Counted from the stretch's first letter, positions 8,143 through 17,978 are shown. The stretch is 64,000 nucleotides of DNA from UBA9659 sp965208605 (GCA_965208605.1 OZ242345.1:496001-560000), one strand, 5' to 3'. Translations and numbers: made by a program. The notes: a model not told the origin generated them from the letters alone.

Positions 8143-10636
8143 TCATCAGCCTGAGAAGCATCTGGACATAGAGGGTTCGGCACCGCTAAAACAAGCAAAA
8201 AAAGTGTCGGGACCGAGTCTGGGTATGAAGTTACTCATCCTCATTAGCCTGGCACTCATCGTTATTCCCTGGTTTGGTTACCTGTATCTTTCGGAAATGG
8301 AAGACTTTCTAGTTGACAGTCAAGGGCAGGCACAACTACTGACCGCCGAGGGTATATCCACACTTCTCAATGGCCGCTCAGACCTGTTTTATGAATTACC
8401 GCTGACCCCAGAAGGCTACGAACAACTCTACGCCCATCCTCTAAAAACGCCCATTCGTATTGATGGTCGCGCCAATGACTGGGCAGAAGTCATTGAGTAC
8501 CGAGCGGGTTTCGGTAACCTGGAGACATTTCCCGCCCCTCCAGAAACCATGCTCCCGGAAACCATCGCCTCAGAAATCATCGCCTCAGAAACCATCGCCT
8601 CAGAAATCACCGCCTCAGAAACCATAGCCTCAGGAACCATAGCCCAAGAAGACATTGATTCAGAAGCCATGGGCTCGGCAGACAGGGACTCGGCAGACAG
8701 GGACCTAGAAACCATGCCCCCAGTAGACAAGGACCCAGGCGCCGCCCCCTCAACCCCGACAAAAACAGCCTTGGATAATACCGATAGGACGACTGCTGGG
8801 CAGCCACTCGCAGAGCTTGACAATAAAAGGCAGCTCAAATATCACTTTTATCTGTCAATCGGCGAACACAATGACCAGCTCTATGCACTAGTAACAGTGA
8901 AAGATCAGCAACTTGTATTCAGAGATCGCAACATCCTGCGGCTAGACCTGTCGGACCATCTGCGCCTGACCTTCACGGACAAGAATGAAAGGATCATCAA
9001 GGTCGTCATCACCATGACCGAACCCGGCGTCACCTCAGCCTATATCATTGAAGATGACTGGCGTTATGCCCTCCAGGGTAAACCAGAAAATCGCATTCCT
9101 GGATTTATGCTTGCCGACGATGAAGGCTATACCCTTGAGTTCAGAGTTCCTTTTGACCTACTGGGTTCAGCGAGACAATTCGGGCTGGCAGTGGTGGATG
9201 TTGACGATGCAGAAACCCGAGAGACTGTATCTACCACAGGCACCCTGCCCTCCTCGGAGCAGCAAGCCGTCGGTCTGGTGATACTCAAGAGCCCCGAAGT
9301 ACTGCGCATCATAGATGGCTTGGGCTATTCCGGTGCCAACATCCAGGTCATTGATGCACAAAAACAAGTTCGAGCAGAAGTGGGCAGTTATGAATCCAAC
9401 ATAGCGGCGGCAACCCAGGAAGATGACAGCTGGCTATCTTTGATTGCTTCACTGATCGCGCCCGTGTACAGCCTGATTGAAACGAACCTCATAGAAGCCT
9501 CCTTTGAGATTGATGACACCGTACTTAACCTGGCACTAGCGGGTCAACCCAGTTATCAAAGACGTGCTTCTCAAGGGGAAGGTGAAATCATCATCGCGGG
9601 GCATCCCATCGTTATACGGGATAAAATTATCGGCGCGGTTTTACTCAAACAAAACACTAACAATATTCTGGAACTGAGACGAGATGCCCTCCAAAGCATC
9701 ATTAACTTTTCTATGATTACATTGGTTATCTTTGTGGTGCTTACTTTTGGGTTTTCACTACGGCTTGCCGGCCGGATCAGTAAACTCGGTGCTGAGGCAA
9801 GCAACGCCATTGACAGCTATGGCCGATTAAAGACCAACAAAATTACTGCTGAGACTCTTTCCGGTGATGAAATTGGAGACATGGCGCGGAGCATTTCCAA
9901 TATGTTGGCGAGACTGCATCAATATAATCATTTTTTAGAAAGTATGCCGAGAACGCTCCGGCATGAAATCAATAACCCCCTCAATGCCCTGTCTACTTCT
10001 TTACAAAATCTTGAACTTGAAACCTCAGCGGCAAACAGACAGAAGTATCTTGCAGCAGCCCAGCGCGGGGTGACTAAAATCGGTAGCATTGTCCAGAGTC
10101 TAGCCGACGCTGCCAGCCTGGAAGATGCCCTGCAAACAGAAGAACTTGAAGTGATTGATATTCACCAACTGTTACAAAGCTATCTGCTTAACTGCGGCAC
10201 TACGCACCCCAAGATGACATTCAATTATCAGGGGACAACTGAGCGCGTCCTAGTCAGCATGTCAGACTATAGAGTGGAGCAGTTGCTGGATAAGCTGATA
10301 GATAATGCAGTGGACTTTTCCTCTTCAGGCGGCACTATTACCGCGAGTCTGTTCGCAAATCAGGAAAATTTGACCCTGTTCATCAACAATTCAGGCTCAA
10401 AGATTCCACCGGATATGTTGGAAAATATATTCAACAGCATGGTTTCCGTTCGCGAAGCCGATATAGCCAACCGTCTGCACTTTGGCATGGGGTTATATGT
10501 CGTGCGCATCATTGTTGAGCACCATGGCGGTAATGTAACGGCTATTAACGCTGCCGACGGTCAAGGCGTCACCATTCGGATCACCCTGCCGCTGCATCAG
10601 GAGCAACCCCTAGAGAGTCAATTGCTCGCCTCTTAA
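8111..10636 (+). CDS. pdsS: Sensor histidine kinase, PdsS-like, with periplasmic CBM9-like domain and repeat insertion
   Basis: About 841 residues. A membrane helix (about residues 39-60, LLILISLALIVIPWFGYLYL) leads to a periplasmic part. This begins IRIDGRANDWAEV, like carbohydrate-binding family 9 modules, and continues after the insertion with KYHFYLSIGEHNDQLYALV and YTLEFRVPFDLLG. Between them lie 13 imperfect pentapeptides (8543-8737). A second helix (near 9700-9780) precedes a HAMP segment, the HisKA box with His618 (LRHEINNPLNALS) and an ATPase domain (IDNAVDFS, GMGLYVVRIIVEHHGG). The start is uncertain: ATG 8111 and 8117 both lack a good ribosome site, but translation is probably coupled to the regulator. 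The N-terminal half matches my knowledge of PdsS, the sensor of a sortase system known mostly from marine proteobacteria. Confidence 0.78.
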   Translation: MAMDIAGHPGSHQPEKHLDIEGSAPLKQAKKVSGPSLGMKLLILISLALIVIPWFGYLYLSEMEDFLVDSQGQAQLLTAEGISTLLNGRSDLFYELPLTPEGYEQLYAHPLKTPIRIDGRANDWAEVIEYRAGFGNLETFPAPPETMLPETIASEIIASETIASEITASETIASGTIAQEDIDSEAMGSADRDSADRDLETMPPVDKDPGAAPSTPTKTALDNTDRTTAGQPLAELDNKRQLKYHFYLSIGEHNDQLYALVTVKDQQLVFRDRNILRLDLSDHLRLTFTDKNERIIKVVITMTEPGVTSAYIIEDDWRYALQGKPENRIPGFMLADDEGYTLEFRVPFDLLGSARQFGLAVVDVDDAETRETVSTTGTLPSSEQQAVGLVILKSPEVLRIIDGLGYSGANIQVIDAQKQVRAEVGSYESNIAAATQEDDSWLSLIASLIAPVYSLIETNLIEASFEIDDTVLNLALAGQPSYQRRASQGEGEIIIAGHPIVIRDKIIGAVLLKQNTNNILELRRDALQSIINFSMITLVIFVVLTFGFSLRLAGRISKLGAEASNAIDSYGRLKTNKITAETLSGDEIGDMARSISNMLARLHQYNHFLESMPRTLRHEINNPLNALSTSLQNLELETSAANRQKYLAAAQRGVTKIGSIVQSLADAASLEDALQTEELEVIDIHQLLQSYLLNCGTTHPKMTFNYQGTTERVLVSMSDYRVEQLLDKLIDNAVDFSSSGGTITASLFANQENLTLFINNSGSKIPPDMLENIFNSMVSVREADIANRLHFGMGLYVVRIIVEHHGGNVTAINAADGQGVTIRITLPLHQEQPLESQLLAS
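8543..8737 (+). repeat. 13 imperfect 15-nt tandem repeats inside the kinase gene
   Basis: The units follow each other without a gap in 15-nt steps. The best conserved is GAAACCATCGCCTCA (8558 and 8588), encoding ETIAS. Units from 8573, 8603, 8618 and 8633 differ by one to three bases; later ones drift to GCAGACAGGGACTCG (8678, near-exact copy at 8693). The frame is never broken. The array sits inside the sensory domain, so it adds an acidic flexible loop rather than a fold. Confidence 0.9.
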
Positions 10637-10773
10637 TAACATTCTTAATAACCTAAGTCGCACTCTTGCCCGCATCAGAATAGCGGACGAAGGCACAAGC
10701 ATTGCGGTATAGTGGCGCACTTCAACGCATCAACTGATTCATCAACTTATTCATCAACATAGATAAAGTCATC

Positions 10774-12141
10774 ATGACAAATCCTGATTACAAAATTGCT
10801 GACCTCAGTCTGGCAGAATTTGGCCGGAAGGAAATTCAACTCGCCGAGGCCGAGATGCCGGCCCTCATGGCCTTACGGGAGAAGTATCGCCAGCAACAAC
10901 CCCTCGCCGGCGCAAAGATTATCGGTTGCATTCACATGACCATCCAAACCGCCGTGTTGATTGAAACCCTGGTAGCACTCGGTGCTCAGGTCCGCTGGTC
11001 ATCTTGTAATATATTTTCCACCCAGGATCACGCCGCCGCCGCCATGGCTGCAAATGACATTCCTATCTACGCCTGGAAGGGGGAAACTGATGCAGAGTTT
11101 CTCTGGTGCATTGAACAAAGCATTTTGCACCATGGCGAGCCCTGGGAGGCCAATATGATTCTTGACGATGGCGGCGACTTGACGGCCATGGTGCATCAAA
11201 AGTATCCGCAACTACTAGACAAGATACATGGCATCACCGAGGAAACTACCACCGGTATGCACCGACTCTATGAAATGCTCAACAAGGAACTACTCAAAGT
11301 ACCGGTCATTAATGTGAATGACTCGGTAACGAAATCAAAGAACGACAACAAGTATGGTTGCCGTCATAGTCTGAATGATGCCATCAAACGGGCCACGGAC
11401 CGGCTACTGGCAGGGAAAGGCGCCCTGGTGATCGGTTACGGTGATGTCGGCAAGGGGTCGGCACAGAGTCTCCGGCAGGAAGCCATGATCGTCAGGGTCG
11501 TGGAAATTGATCCTATTTGTGCTATGCAAGCCTGTATGGATGGCTATGAAGTCGTCTCGCCCTATCTGGAGGGGGTTAATACGGGGAAATTAAAAGACCT
11601 GGATACGGCACTGATGGCAAAAACCGATCTTATTGTCACCTGTACCGGCAACATCAATGTATGCGATGCCAACATGCTACAAACTCTCGCTGCCAATGGC
11701 ATTGTCTGCAACATTGGGCACTTTGATACGGAAATTGACACTCAGTTTATGCGCCAACACTGGCAATGGGAGGAGGTGAAACCACAGGTACACAAGATAT
11801 ATCGCAGTGAAGATAAAAAAGACTACATTATTCTTCTGTCTGAAGGTCGGCTAGTGAATCTCGGCAACGCCACTGGCCACCCGAGCCGGATCATGGACGG
11901 TTCTTTCGCGAATCAAGTACTGGCGCAGATGCATCTCTATGGACGCGCCTGGGCGGAGCACGACCTCCAACAACGGCAAGCGGTCACTATTGAGGTCTTG
12001 CCGAAGGCACTAGATGAAGAAGTCGCCGGTTATATGGTGCAGGGTTTTGGAGGCACAGTGACCCAACTCACTGCGCAGCAGGCCGAATATATTAATGTTC
12101 CTCTGGATGGACCATTTAAGCCGAACCGTTACAAATACTGA
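10774..12141 (+). CDS. ahcY: Adenosylhomocysteinase (S-adenosylhomocysteine hydrolase)
   Basis: A 455-residue cytoplasmic enzyme that splits S-adenosylhomocysteine into adenosine and homocysteine, regenerating the methyl cycle. Landmarks: GCIHMTIQTAVLIETL with the substrate-binding His, SCNIFSTQDHAAAA, DSVTKSKNDNKYGCRHSL with catalytic Lys and Asn residues, the NAD-binding GYGDVGKGSA, NIGHFDTEID, and the closing KPNRYKY. Its last base is shared with the ATG of the MoxR gene, so the two are coupled. The 137-nt upstream space holds short repeats (TCTTAATAACAT twice; ATTCATCAAC repeats) and no SAH riboswitch that I could find. Confidence 0.97.
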   Translation: MTNPDYKIADLSLAEFGRKEIQLAEAEMPALMALREKYRQQQPLAGAKIIGCIHMTIQTAVLIETLVALGAQVRWSSCNIFSTQDHAAAAMAANDIPIYAWKGETDAEFLWCIEQSILHHGEPWEANMILDDGGDLTAMVHQKYPQLLDKIHGITEETTTGMHRLYEMLNKELLKVPVINVNDSVTKSKNDNKYGCRHSLNDAIKRATDRLLAGKGALVIGYGDVGKGSAQSLRQEAMIVRVVEIDPICAMQACMDGYEVVSPYLEGVNTGKLKDLDTALMAKTDLIVTCTGNINVCDANMLQTLAANGIVCNIGHFDTEIDTQFMRQHWQWEEVKPQVHKIYRSEDKKDYIILLSEGRLVNLGNATGHPSRIMDGSFANQVLAQMHLYGRAWAEHDLQQRQAVTIEVLPKALDEEVAGYMVQGFGGTVTQLTAQQAEYINVPLDGPFKPNRYKY

Positions 12142-13091
12142 TGCCGATTAAGCAGCATGACAAGTTATGCAGTATTGATTCTATTCAGGATAATTTTGAA
12201 TCACTGGACTATATTTGCAGCAAGGAGATAGCAACCGCGGTCTATCTCACCTACCATCTGGAAAAACCAGTACTGATTGAAGGTCCCCCGGGAGTCGGCA
12301 AGACCGAACTTGCAAAGACTACAGCAGACATGCTGGGTCTGCCCTGCATCCGGCTCCAATGTTACGAAGGGTTAGATGAATCCAAAGCCATCTACGAATG
12401 GAAATACGGCAAACAACTGCTCTACACCCAGGTCTTGAAAGAAGCTCTCAAGGAAGTGCTCGGCGGTGCCCAGGGCTTAGCTGAATCAGTTGCCCGATTA
12501 CATGATTTTGGAGACATTTTTTTCTCTGAGGATTTTCTGGAACCCAGACCCCTGCTGAAAGCCTTGCAGGCAGATGAAAGTTGTGTCCTGTTAATTGATG
12601 AGGTAGATAAGTCGGATCACGAATTTGAATCTTTACTCTTGGAAATGCTCTCCGACTATCAGCTGTCTATTCCGGAAATCGGCACCATCAAGGCACAACC
12701 AAACAAGAAACCCATTATCTTCCTCACCAGTAATAATAGTCGTGAAATCAGCGATGCCCTCAAGCGACGCTGTCTGCATCTGTACATTCCCTTCCCGGAT
12801 ACTGCGCTTGAAGGGCGTATCATAAAAGCCCGGATTCCAGAAGTTCCAGAGCGGTTAAGACGACAGTTGGTGAACTTCATTCAGGAATTACGCACCATGG
12901 ATCTAAAAAAAGTGCCGGCAATTAGTGAGACCATTGATTGGGCAAGAACCCTACTCCTGCTACATACCGAATCACTCAACCCGGAGCTGGTACAACAAAC
13001 GCTCAATGTCATTCTGAAATTTCAAGAAGATATTGAAACTGTTGAGGCCGAATTGTCAGCCATCACCCAACGCGCTATCAAGAGCACATAA
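12141..13091 (+). CDS. MoxR-family AAA+ ATPase
   Basis: A 316-residue AAA+ ATPase. Walker A is GPPGVGKT (48-55), Walker B LLIDEVD (150-156), and sensor residues lie in FLTSNNSREISDALKRRC. MoxR ATPases work with VWA-domain proteins as chaperone-like pairs that mature or insert cofactors into target enzymes. The VWA partner gene follows 41 nt downstream; the start overlaps the ahcY stop. The similarity is to the CoxD-like branch paired with CoxE-type VWA proteins. The target complex is unknown, since no molybdenum hydroxylase or methanol dehydrogenase gene is in view. Confidence 0.88.
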   Translation: MPIKQHDKLCSIDSIQDNFESLDYICSKEIATAVYLTYHLEKPVLIEGPPGVGKTELAKTTADMLGLPCIRLQCYEGLDESKAIYEWKYGKQLLYTQVLKEALKEVLGGAQGLAESVARLHDFGDIFFSEDFLEPRPLLKALQADESCVLLIDEVDKSDHEFESLLLEMLSDYQLSIPEIGTIKAQPNKKPIIFLTSNNSREISDALKRRCLHLYIPFPDTALEGRIIKARIPEVPERLRRQLVNFIQELRTMDLKKVPAISETIDWARTLLLLHTESLNPELVQQTLNVILKFQEDIETVEAELSAITQRAIKST

Positions 13092-13132
13092 AGGCTCGGC
13101 GAGAATGACGGCGGGGGACGAAGGAGCACACA

Positions 13133-14620
13133 ATGACCCAGATGCAGGATACATTAGTTGATTTTATCAAGGTGTTGCGCACCGCTGACATCAAGGTATC
13201 CCCTGCGGAAACCCTGGACGCGGTGCGCACCCTGGACATCATCGGTATAGCAGAGCGGCAATCTCTTAAAAATTCCCTTGCTCTGGTACTATCCAAGACC
13301 CCCGAAGAAAAAGAAGCTTTTGATAGCTGCTTTGAAAAGTTCTTCACTGTTGATGCCTTGAGTAGCGCCGCTCTAGATACACAACAACAACAAGATGCGC
13401 AAAGCACTTCAGAAGGTAATGCGCAAGGCACTTCAGAAGGTAATGCGCAACAACAACAGCAGCATGCCGGTGGCGGCTCAGATGCTACTGCTGCTGACGG
13501 AAAAACCCAGAGCGATAATGCAATAGATTTTGAACCTCTCTCCTCTAGCTCAGCCCTGGGCAAACTACTGCTACAGGGTAATCGAATGGAGATCATGCTT
13601 GCCCTGGTGGCCGCCGGACGAGAAGTTGATGTGAAGCAGATTGTCGTCTTCACCCAAAAAGGCCTCTATACCCGAAAAATAATGGAAGCCATGGGTCTGC
13701 AGGGTTTGCAGGATGAAATCCTTGCCTTACAAGTCTCAGAAGCAACAAAAGACAAGCAGCCAGCAATGCATCTGGCGGAACGCCTCGAGAATGCTCGCCA
13801 CCGGTTACGTGAGCAGGTACGGGACTATGTTGAGAAGCAGTTCTTACTGCATGCCGATGAATCGGGCAAGCAGCTGCGTGAGGAACTGCTCATGAAGGTC
13901 AAGCTGTCTAACCTGGAAAAGCGCAATGTTAAGCATGTCCAGGAAATCCTGCTGAAGATGGCGAAGCAACTGATTGCTATTCATTCAAAGCGCAGAAAGA
14001 CCTTCAAACGCGGGCAACTGGATGTGCGTAAAACGCTGCGCCATAACATGCAGTACGACGGCATGTTGTTTCATATCAAATGGCGCGCGCAAAAGGTGGA
14101 CCGCCCCAAGGTCATCTGCATCTGCGATCTCAGCGGCTCAGTGAGCAACTATTCTCGTTTTCTGCTTATGCTTCTCTACAGTCTCGCGGAGGTCCTACCC
14201 CAGGTACGTTCCTTTGCATTTTCATCCGACCTCGGTGAGGTGACTCAGTTGTTTGCGAATACCAACCTGGAAGACGCCATGGCAAAAGCCATGCGTGACT
14301 ACGGTAATGGGTCAACTGACTATGGTCAGATGTTGATGGATTTTAAGAGGCACTACCTGCAGGATGTAGATCAGAAAACCACTATCATCATTCTCGGTGA
14401 TGCACGCAATAATTACGGCGACCCCAGGGCGGAAATCCTGAAAGAAATGTACGACAAGGCACAACGCCTTATCTGGCTGAATCCGGAACCAAAATCAAGT
14501 TGGACTATCGGCGATGCGGAAATGAAGAAGTATGCGCCCTGCTGCCATCAGACCGAAGTATGTCATTCACTAGGCCATCTGGAGCGGGTGGTTTCTCATC
14601 TGCTCAGACGTGCCCGCTAA
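13133..14620 (+). CDS. VWA domain protein, CoxE-like partner of MoxR
   Basis: A 495-residue protein: an N-terminal helical segment (VDFIKVLRTADIKVSPAETL), a Gln/Ser-rich linker containing an exact-looking 24-nt duplication (13400-13447), then a CoxE-like VWA domain. The metal-ion-dependent adhesion site DLSGSVS is near residue 332, with a later Thr/Asp in GNGSTDYGQ. CoxE proteins form a functional pair with MoxR ATPases. A stretch of a MITE-like end (GGCGAGAATGACGGCGGGG, near 13100) lies between the two genes. The stop codon at 14618 is inside a 17-nt near-duplicate (14618-14634, 14635-14651). Confidence 0.88.
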   Translation: MTQMQDTLVDFIKVLRTADIKVSPAETLDAVRTLDIIGIAERQSLKNSLALVLSKTPEEKEAFDSCFEKFFTVDALSSAALDTQQQQDAQSTSEGNAQGTSEGNAQQQQQHAGGGSDATAADGKTQSDNAIDFEPLSSSSALGKLLLQGNRMEIMLALVAAGREVDVKQIVVFTQKGLYTRKIMEAMGLQGLQDEILALQVSEATKDKQPAMHLAERLENARHRLREQVRDYVEKQFLLHADESGKQLREELLMKVKLSNLEKRNVKHVQEILLKMAKQLIAIHSKRRKTFKRGQLDVRKTLRHNMQYDGMLFHIKWRAQKVDRPKVICICDLSGSVSNYSRFLLMLLYSLAEVLPQVRSFAFSSDLGEVTQLFANTNLEDAMAKAMRDYGNGSTDYGQMLMDFKRHYLQDVDQKTTIIILGDARNNYGDPRAEILKEMYDKAQRLIWLNPEPKSSWTIGDAEMKKYAPCCHQTEVCHSLGHLERVVSHLLRRAR

Positions 14621-14662
14621 TAGACTGTTGCAAGTAATAGGCTGTTGTAAATGAGTTTCAAA

Positions 14663-14690
14663 AAAAAGCCGCGAATAATCGCGGCTTTTT
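14663..14690. terminator. Bidirectional intrinsic terminator
   Basis: AGCCGCGA at 14667-14674 pairs with TCGCGGCT at 14679-14686 around the loop ATAA. A-run before and T-run after make it usable from both strands. It lies between the convergent VWA and TonB-receptor genes. Confidence 0.92.
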
Positions 14691-14739
14691 CTCTTATCTT
14701 CTTAACTGTTTTACTCGCAGCTTTTTAGCCACTCAGCGC

Positions 14740-17700
14740 CTAGAAACTCAGGCTAGCACCAGCGAACATATAACGGCCTAGAGCATCGTACATCCCTGGG
14801 AACACATTACCGTTACCATTGTTGGAAGGACCAGCACCATTACCACCGACTGGGGGTTCTTCATCAAGCATATTAGTCATACCCGCGCGGAGGCTGATAT
14901 TCTCATGCACATTCCAGATGGCCGTCAGATCAAAATAGTTGATTGCATCAAGATCAACATTACCCTTCGCATCTTCCACGCTATCAATGTGCCGCCACAA
15001 GAGGCTAGCAGTAAACTCCCAAGGCGTGTTCCAGGTGATTCGTAAATTATTCTGGAAGTCCGGTGTCGGGTAACCACACACACCGCCCCAAATACCCTTG
15101 CAATCCACCGTAGGTGCACCGGCTAGTTCTTGCTGATCCCAGGTGTTAATAACAGACATGACATCAGTAAACGAGATATCACCCAAGTTGCCTATATCTA
15201 GAGTGTATTCAATGCTGACATCAACACCTTCTACTACCTCAATAGCAAGGTTATCTTGCAAGGTAACGACGTGTCCGCTCCGGTCCACATTTGAGCCGAC
15301 CCAGAGGTCACCCGCACCACTACGTTTCACCTTAGCACACTGAGCGAGATCACCATCAAGACATTCGTCCAAAACGAATTCTGGCGACAGGCTGTCAATA
15401 CCCTCTTCTATTTCTATCTGGAAGTAGTCAACACTCAGCACTAACCCAGGCACAAAATCTGGTGCAAGCACCGTACCAAAGGAATAGGAATCAGACACTT
15501 CTGGCTCCAGATCCGGATTACCACCCTGGAGGAAGTTGTACTGCCCCGCTGGGTTGTTGGCAATATTACCGAACTGGGCCGCGGTAACACCAGAGCGCAT
15601 ACACTCCTCCAGGGTACGACCGGCTGCCGTCTCACCGTCAGTCACTTCGCCACCACAGGGGTCACCGGTTATATCAAACAGATTAAATCCTTGCGGCAGG
15701 AAGAATTCCCGGACATGTGCACCCCGAACAGCACGTTGATAACTGCCTCGGAATCTGACTTGACTATTGATATCCCAAGACGAACGGGCACCATAAGTGT
15801 CAGTGCTAATGCCGTAGTCATACTTTGAGCGGCGGTAACTCAGATCAACCATCAAGGACTCAGCACCGGGGCGCCCTTCTATTAAGGGAAGGTTCACCTC
15901 AGTAAAGAATTCAGAAACACTGTAACCGCCCCCGACACCTTGTGTTGCACCACCCTGCCCCGCACCGTCACCTATCTGGAAACCAACATCAGGGCTAAAA
16001 TCCATGTTTTCATCACGGTATTCGAAGCCGAATACAACATTGACGCTGTTTTCCGCCGAGGGGAAGCGAACGCCATAGTCCCCCAGGTCAGCCGCAAGAT
16101 AACCAGAGATTACCGTTTGATTAGTAGTGCCACGAGCGAAGAGTGGCAACACGATGTATTCCAGTGCTTCGGGGCTCACATTGCCGGTGGTAAACAGATC
16201 CCAGGGCACACAGGCTGTATCGGCACCACCAGGTAAGGCAGTGCGACAGACCGGGTTACCCTCAGCATCGGCGACGACATCCAGGGCTCGAGTGAGCCGG
16301 GTGACCGAGAGATCATTCTGATAAGTATTTTCCATACTGACTTCGGAATGTTGATAAAAAGCATCGTAACGCCAGACATCATTCACATCGCCGCGTGCAC
16401 CGAGCACTATACGGAGACTGGTGTGTCGCAAATCTTGACGACGATTACCGCCCTCTACATTACGCCGCCCGATATTGACCGCCGCGAGCGGGTTATCATC
16501 CAACAGCGGGTGAGGCGCCAGGTCGAAGGCCAAAAGATGCGCATTACTCGTGCTTGGATCATAGGCATCAGCATCGGTGTCAACATCGATGGCCTCCCTG
16601 ATCTCATTCAGTTGTGCTATCAAATCAGCATTATCGAGATACTTACCGCAGATTTCTTCTCGTTGTTGAGCCGAGAAGAGCGCATTATCGCAATTAAGCG
16701 TCTCGGTGACATAGAAGGCACCAGAAGGCGCAATCTGTGATATGGAGCGGTCATCCATGAACATGGTTTCAGCATAGATATCAAGATGGTCATTGACCTC
16801 ATAGTGTGCGAAACCACCAAAGGTGAAGCGCTCGTCAGGACGTTGGAAGTAGTTCAGTGGTCCATAGTTGAAGGTGGTACCCGCACGAGGCACTACCTGA
16901 TCACCAGCTACCTTAAGGTCAATGCCCGGTACAGTTACTGCATGATTGTAAGCAGAATTGCGTATAGGGTTATCGTCATCATCCTTAAGCGTCGTCTTGC
17001 CATCTGCCTCAAAGAGAAACTTTTTCACCGAGGTGTCAACAGCATCCTCACCCTCATCGGGTACATAACCGATGTTATTATTCAGCGTTTCCCAATTATT
17101 AACATAGGACTGTAGTCCACCAAAGTCCCTTACGGCACCATCTGGAATAGTGCTTGAGCCAAAGCAATCGTCCGCCTCATCGCTCAGGGCACAGGCACTG
17201 TAATCTCGTTCCGACTGGGCCAGGGGGTCAATTTGCCGCCAGCTGGCGTAAACGGTGGCATTACCTCGCCCGCTATCAAAATTGCCGCCAATGACCAGCG
17301 ACAAGGCTGACATATCACCGCCGGTATTACTCCCCGTGGGTACCGGATAACCATTGCTTTCAACAATGCCCCGCCATTTGCTGTTGTCGTTGTCATGCTG
17401 GTATGTACTCACCTGATAATCCAGCTTGACACCCTCAAACTCATCGTCCATCAGGAAGTTGACAACACCAGATACCGCATCCGAGCCATAGATAGCCGAG
17501 GCGCCACCAGTCAAGACTTCAACACGTTTAATCAGCGAGCCTGGAATCTGGTTGATGTCTGCACCAAAGCCACCAGAAATGGGTGACCCTGCGGGCAAAC
17601 GACGGCCGTTAACCAGTACCAGAGTACGTTCATCACCGAGGTTACGCAGGTTGACGGTAGCGGTACCCGTGGCACCATTAGACTGGCCAGTGTTTTGGTT

Positions 17701-17964
17701 TGACCAGACCTGTGGAATGTTGCGCATCAGGTCTTCAACGCGAACCGTACCTTGGAATATAAACTCTTCGGCATCAACCTGGGTCACTGGGCTTGAACTA
17801 ACATAGTTAGCTCTCGTGATTCGCGACCCGGTGACTACTACTTCTTCCAACTGGTCGGTAGAATCTTCTTGAGCGATTGCCAGGCTGCCTACTGACATAA
17901 CGCCAGCGATAACAAAGGTAAGACCTAGAACCACACCAAGGATGTTTTTGCTAAAGTACTTCAT
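14740..17964 (-). CDS. TonB-dependent outer-membrane receptor
   Basis: A 1074-residue receptor. A signal peptide ends near residue 31 (SLAIA-Q). A TonB box-like EEVVVTGSRI at 40-49 precedes the plug (MRNIPQVWSNQNTG, RTLVLVNGRRLPAGSP, GGASAIYGSDAVSGVVNFL), a long barrel, and a terminal Phe typical of outer-membrane proteins. Length and loops resemble the large carbohydrate or peptide receptors of marine gammaproteobacteria rather than short siderophore receptors, but the ligand cannot be named. GGGGGAAAGC just before the ATG can act as the ribosome site. It is monocistronic, with the bidirectional terminator downstream. Confidence 0.93.
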   Translation of the reverse strand: MKYFSKNILGVVLGLTFVIAGVMSVGSLAIAQEDSTDQLEEVVVTGSRITRANYVSSSPVTQVDAEEFIFQGTVRVEDLMRNIPQVWSNQNTGQSNGATGTATVNLRNLGDERTLVLVNGRRLPAGSPISGGFGADINQIPGSLIKRVEVLTGGASAIYGSDAVSGVVNFLMDDEFEGVKLDYQVSTYQHDNDNSKWRGIVESNGYPVPTGSNTGGDMSALSLVIGGNFDSGRGNATVYASWRQIDPLAQSERDYSACALSDEADDCFGSSTIPDGAVRDFGGLQSYVNNWETLNNNIGYVPDEGEDAVDTSVKKFLFEADGKTTLKDDDDNPIRNSAYNHAVTVPGIDLKVAGDQVVPRAGTTFNYGPLNYFQRPDERFTFGGFAHYEVNDHLDIYAETMFMDDRSISQIAPSGAFYVTETLNCDNALFSAQQREEICGKYLDNADLIAQLNEIREAIDVDTDADAYDPSTSNAHLLAFDLAPHPLLDDNPLAAVNIGRRNVEGGNRRQDLRHTSLRIVLGARGDVNDVWRYDAFYQHSEVSMENTYQNDLSVTRLTRALDVVADAEGNPVCRTALPGGADTACVPWDLFTTGNVSPEALEYIVLPLFARGTTNQTVISGYLAADLGDYGVRFPSAENSVNVVFGFEYRDENMDFSPDVGFQIGDGAGQGGATQGVGGGYSVSEFFTEVNLPLIEGRPGAESLMVDLSYRRSKYDYGISTDTYGARSSWDINSQVRFRGSYQRAVRGAHVREFFLPQGFNLFDITGDPCGGEVTDGETAAGRTLEECMRSGVTAAQFGNIANNPAGQYNFLQGGNPDLEPEVSDSYSFGTVLAPDFVPGLVLSVDYFQIEIEEGIDSLSPEFVLDECLDGDLAQCAKVKRSGAGDLWVGSNVDRSGHVVTLQDNLAIEVVEGVDVSIEYTLDIGNLGDISFTDVMSVINTWDQQELAGAPTVDCKGIWGGVCGYPTPDFQNNLRITWNTPWEFTASLLWRHIDSVEDAKGNVDLDAINYFDLTAIWNVHENISLRAGMTNMLDEEPPVGGNGAGPSNNGNGNVFPGMYDALGRYMFAGASLSF

Positions 17965-17978
17965 GCTTTCCCCCTAAT

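Noticed and set aside
8428..8838. Minus-strand frame rich in Ser, Met and Glu
   Set aside because: It only mirrors the 15-nt repeat array in the kinase gene, since repeats in steps of three stay open on both strands.
10637..10773. SAH riboswitch before ahcY
   Set aside because: The expected conserved GAGG-GCGC-type core and pseudoknot could not be found; the space is made of short AT-rich repeats.
13078..13653. Minus-strand frame of 191 codons
   Set aside because: It is opposite the VWA gene and its 24-nt repeat; no family resemblance.
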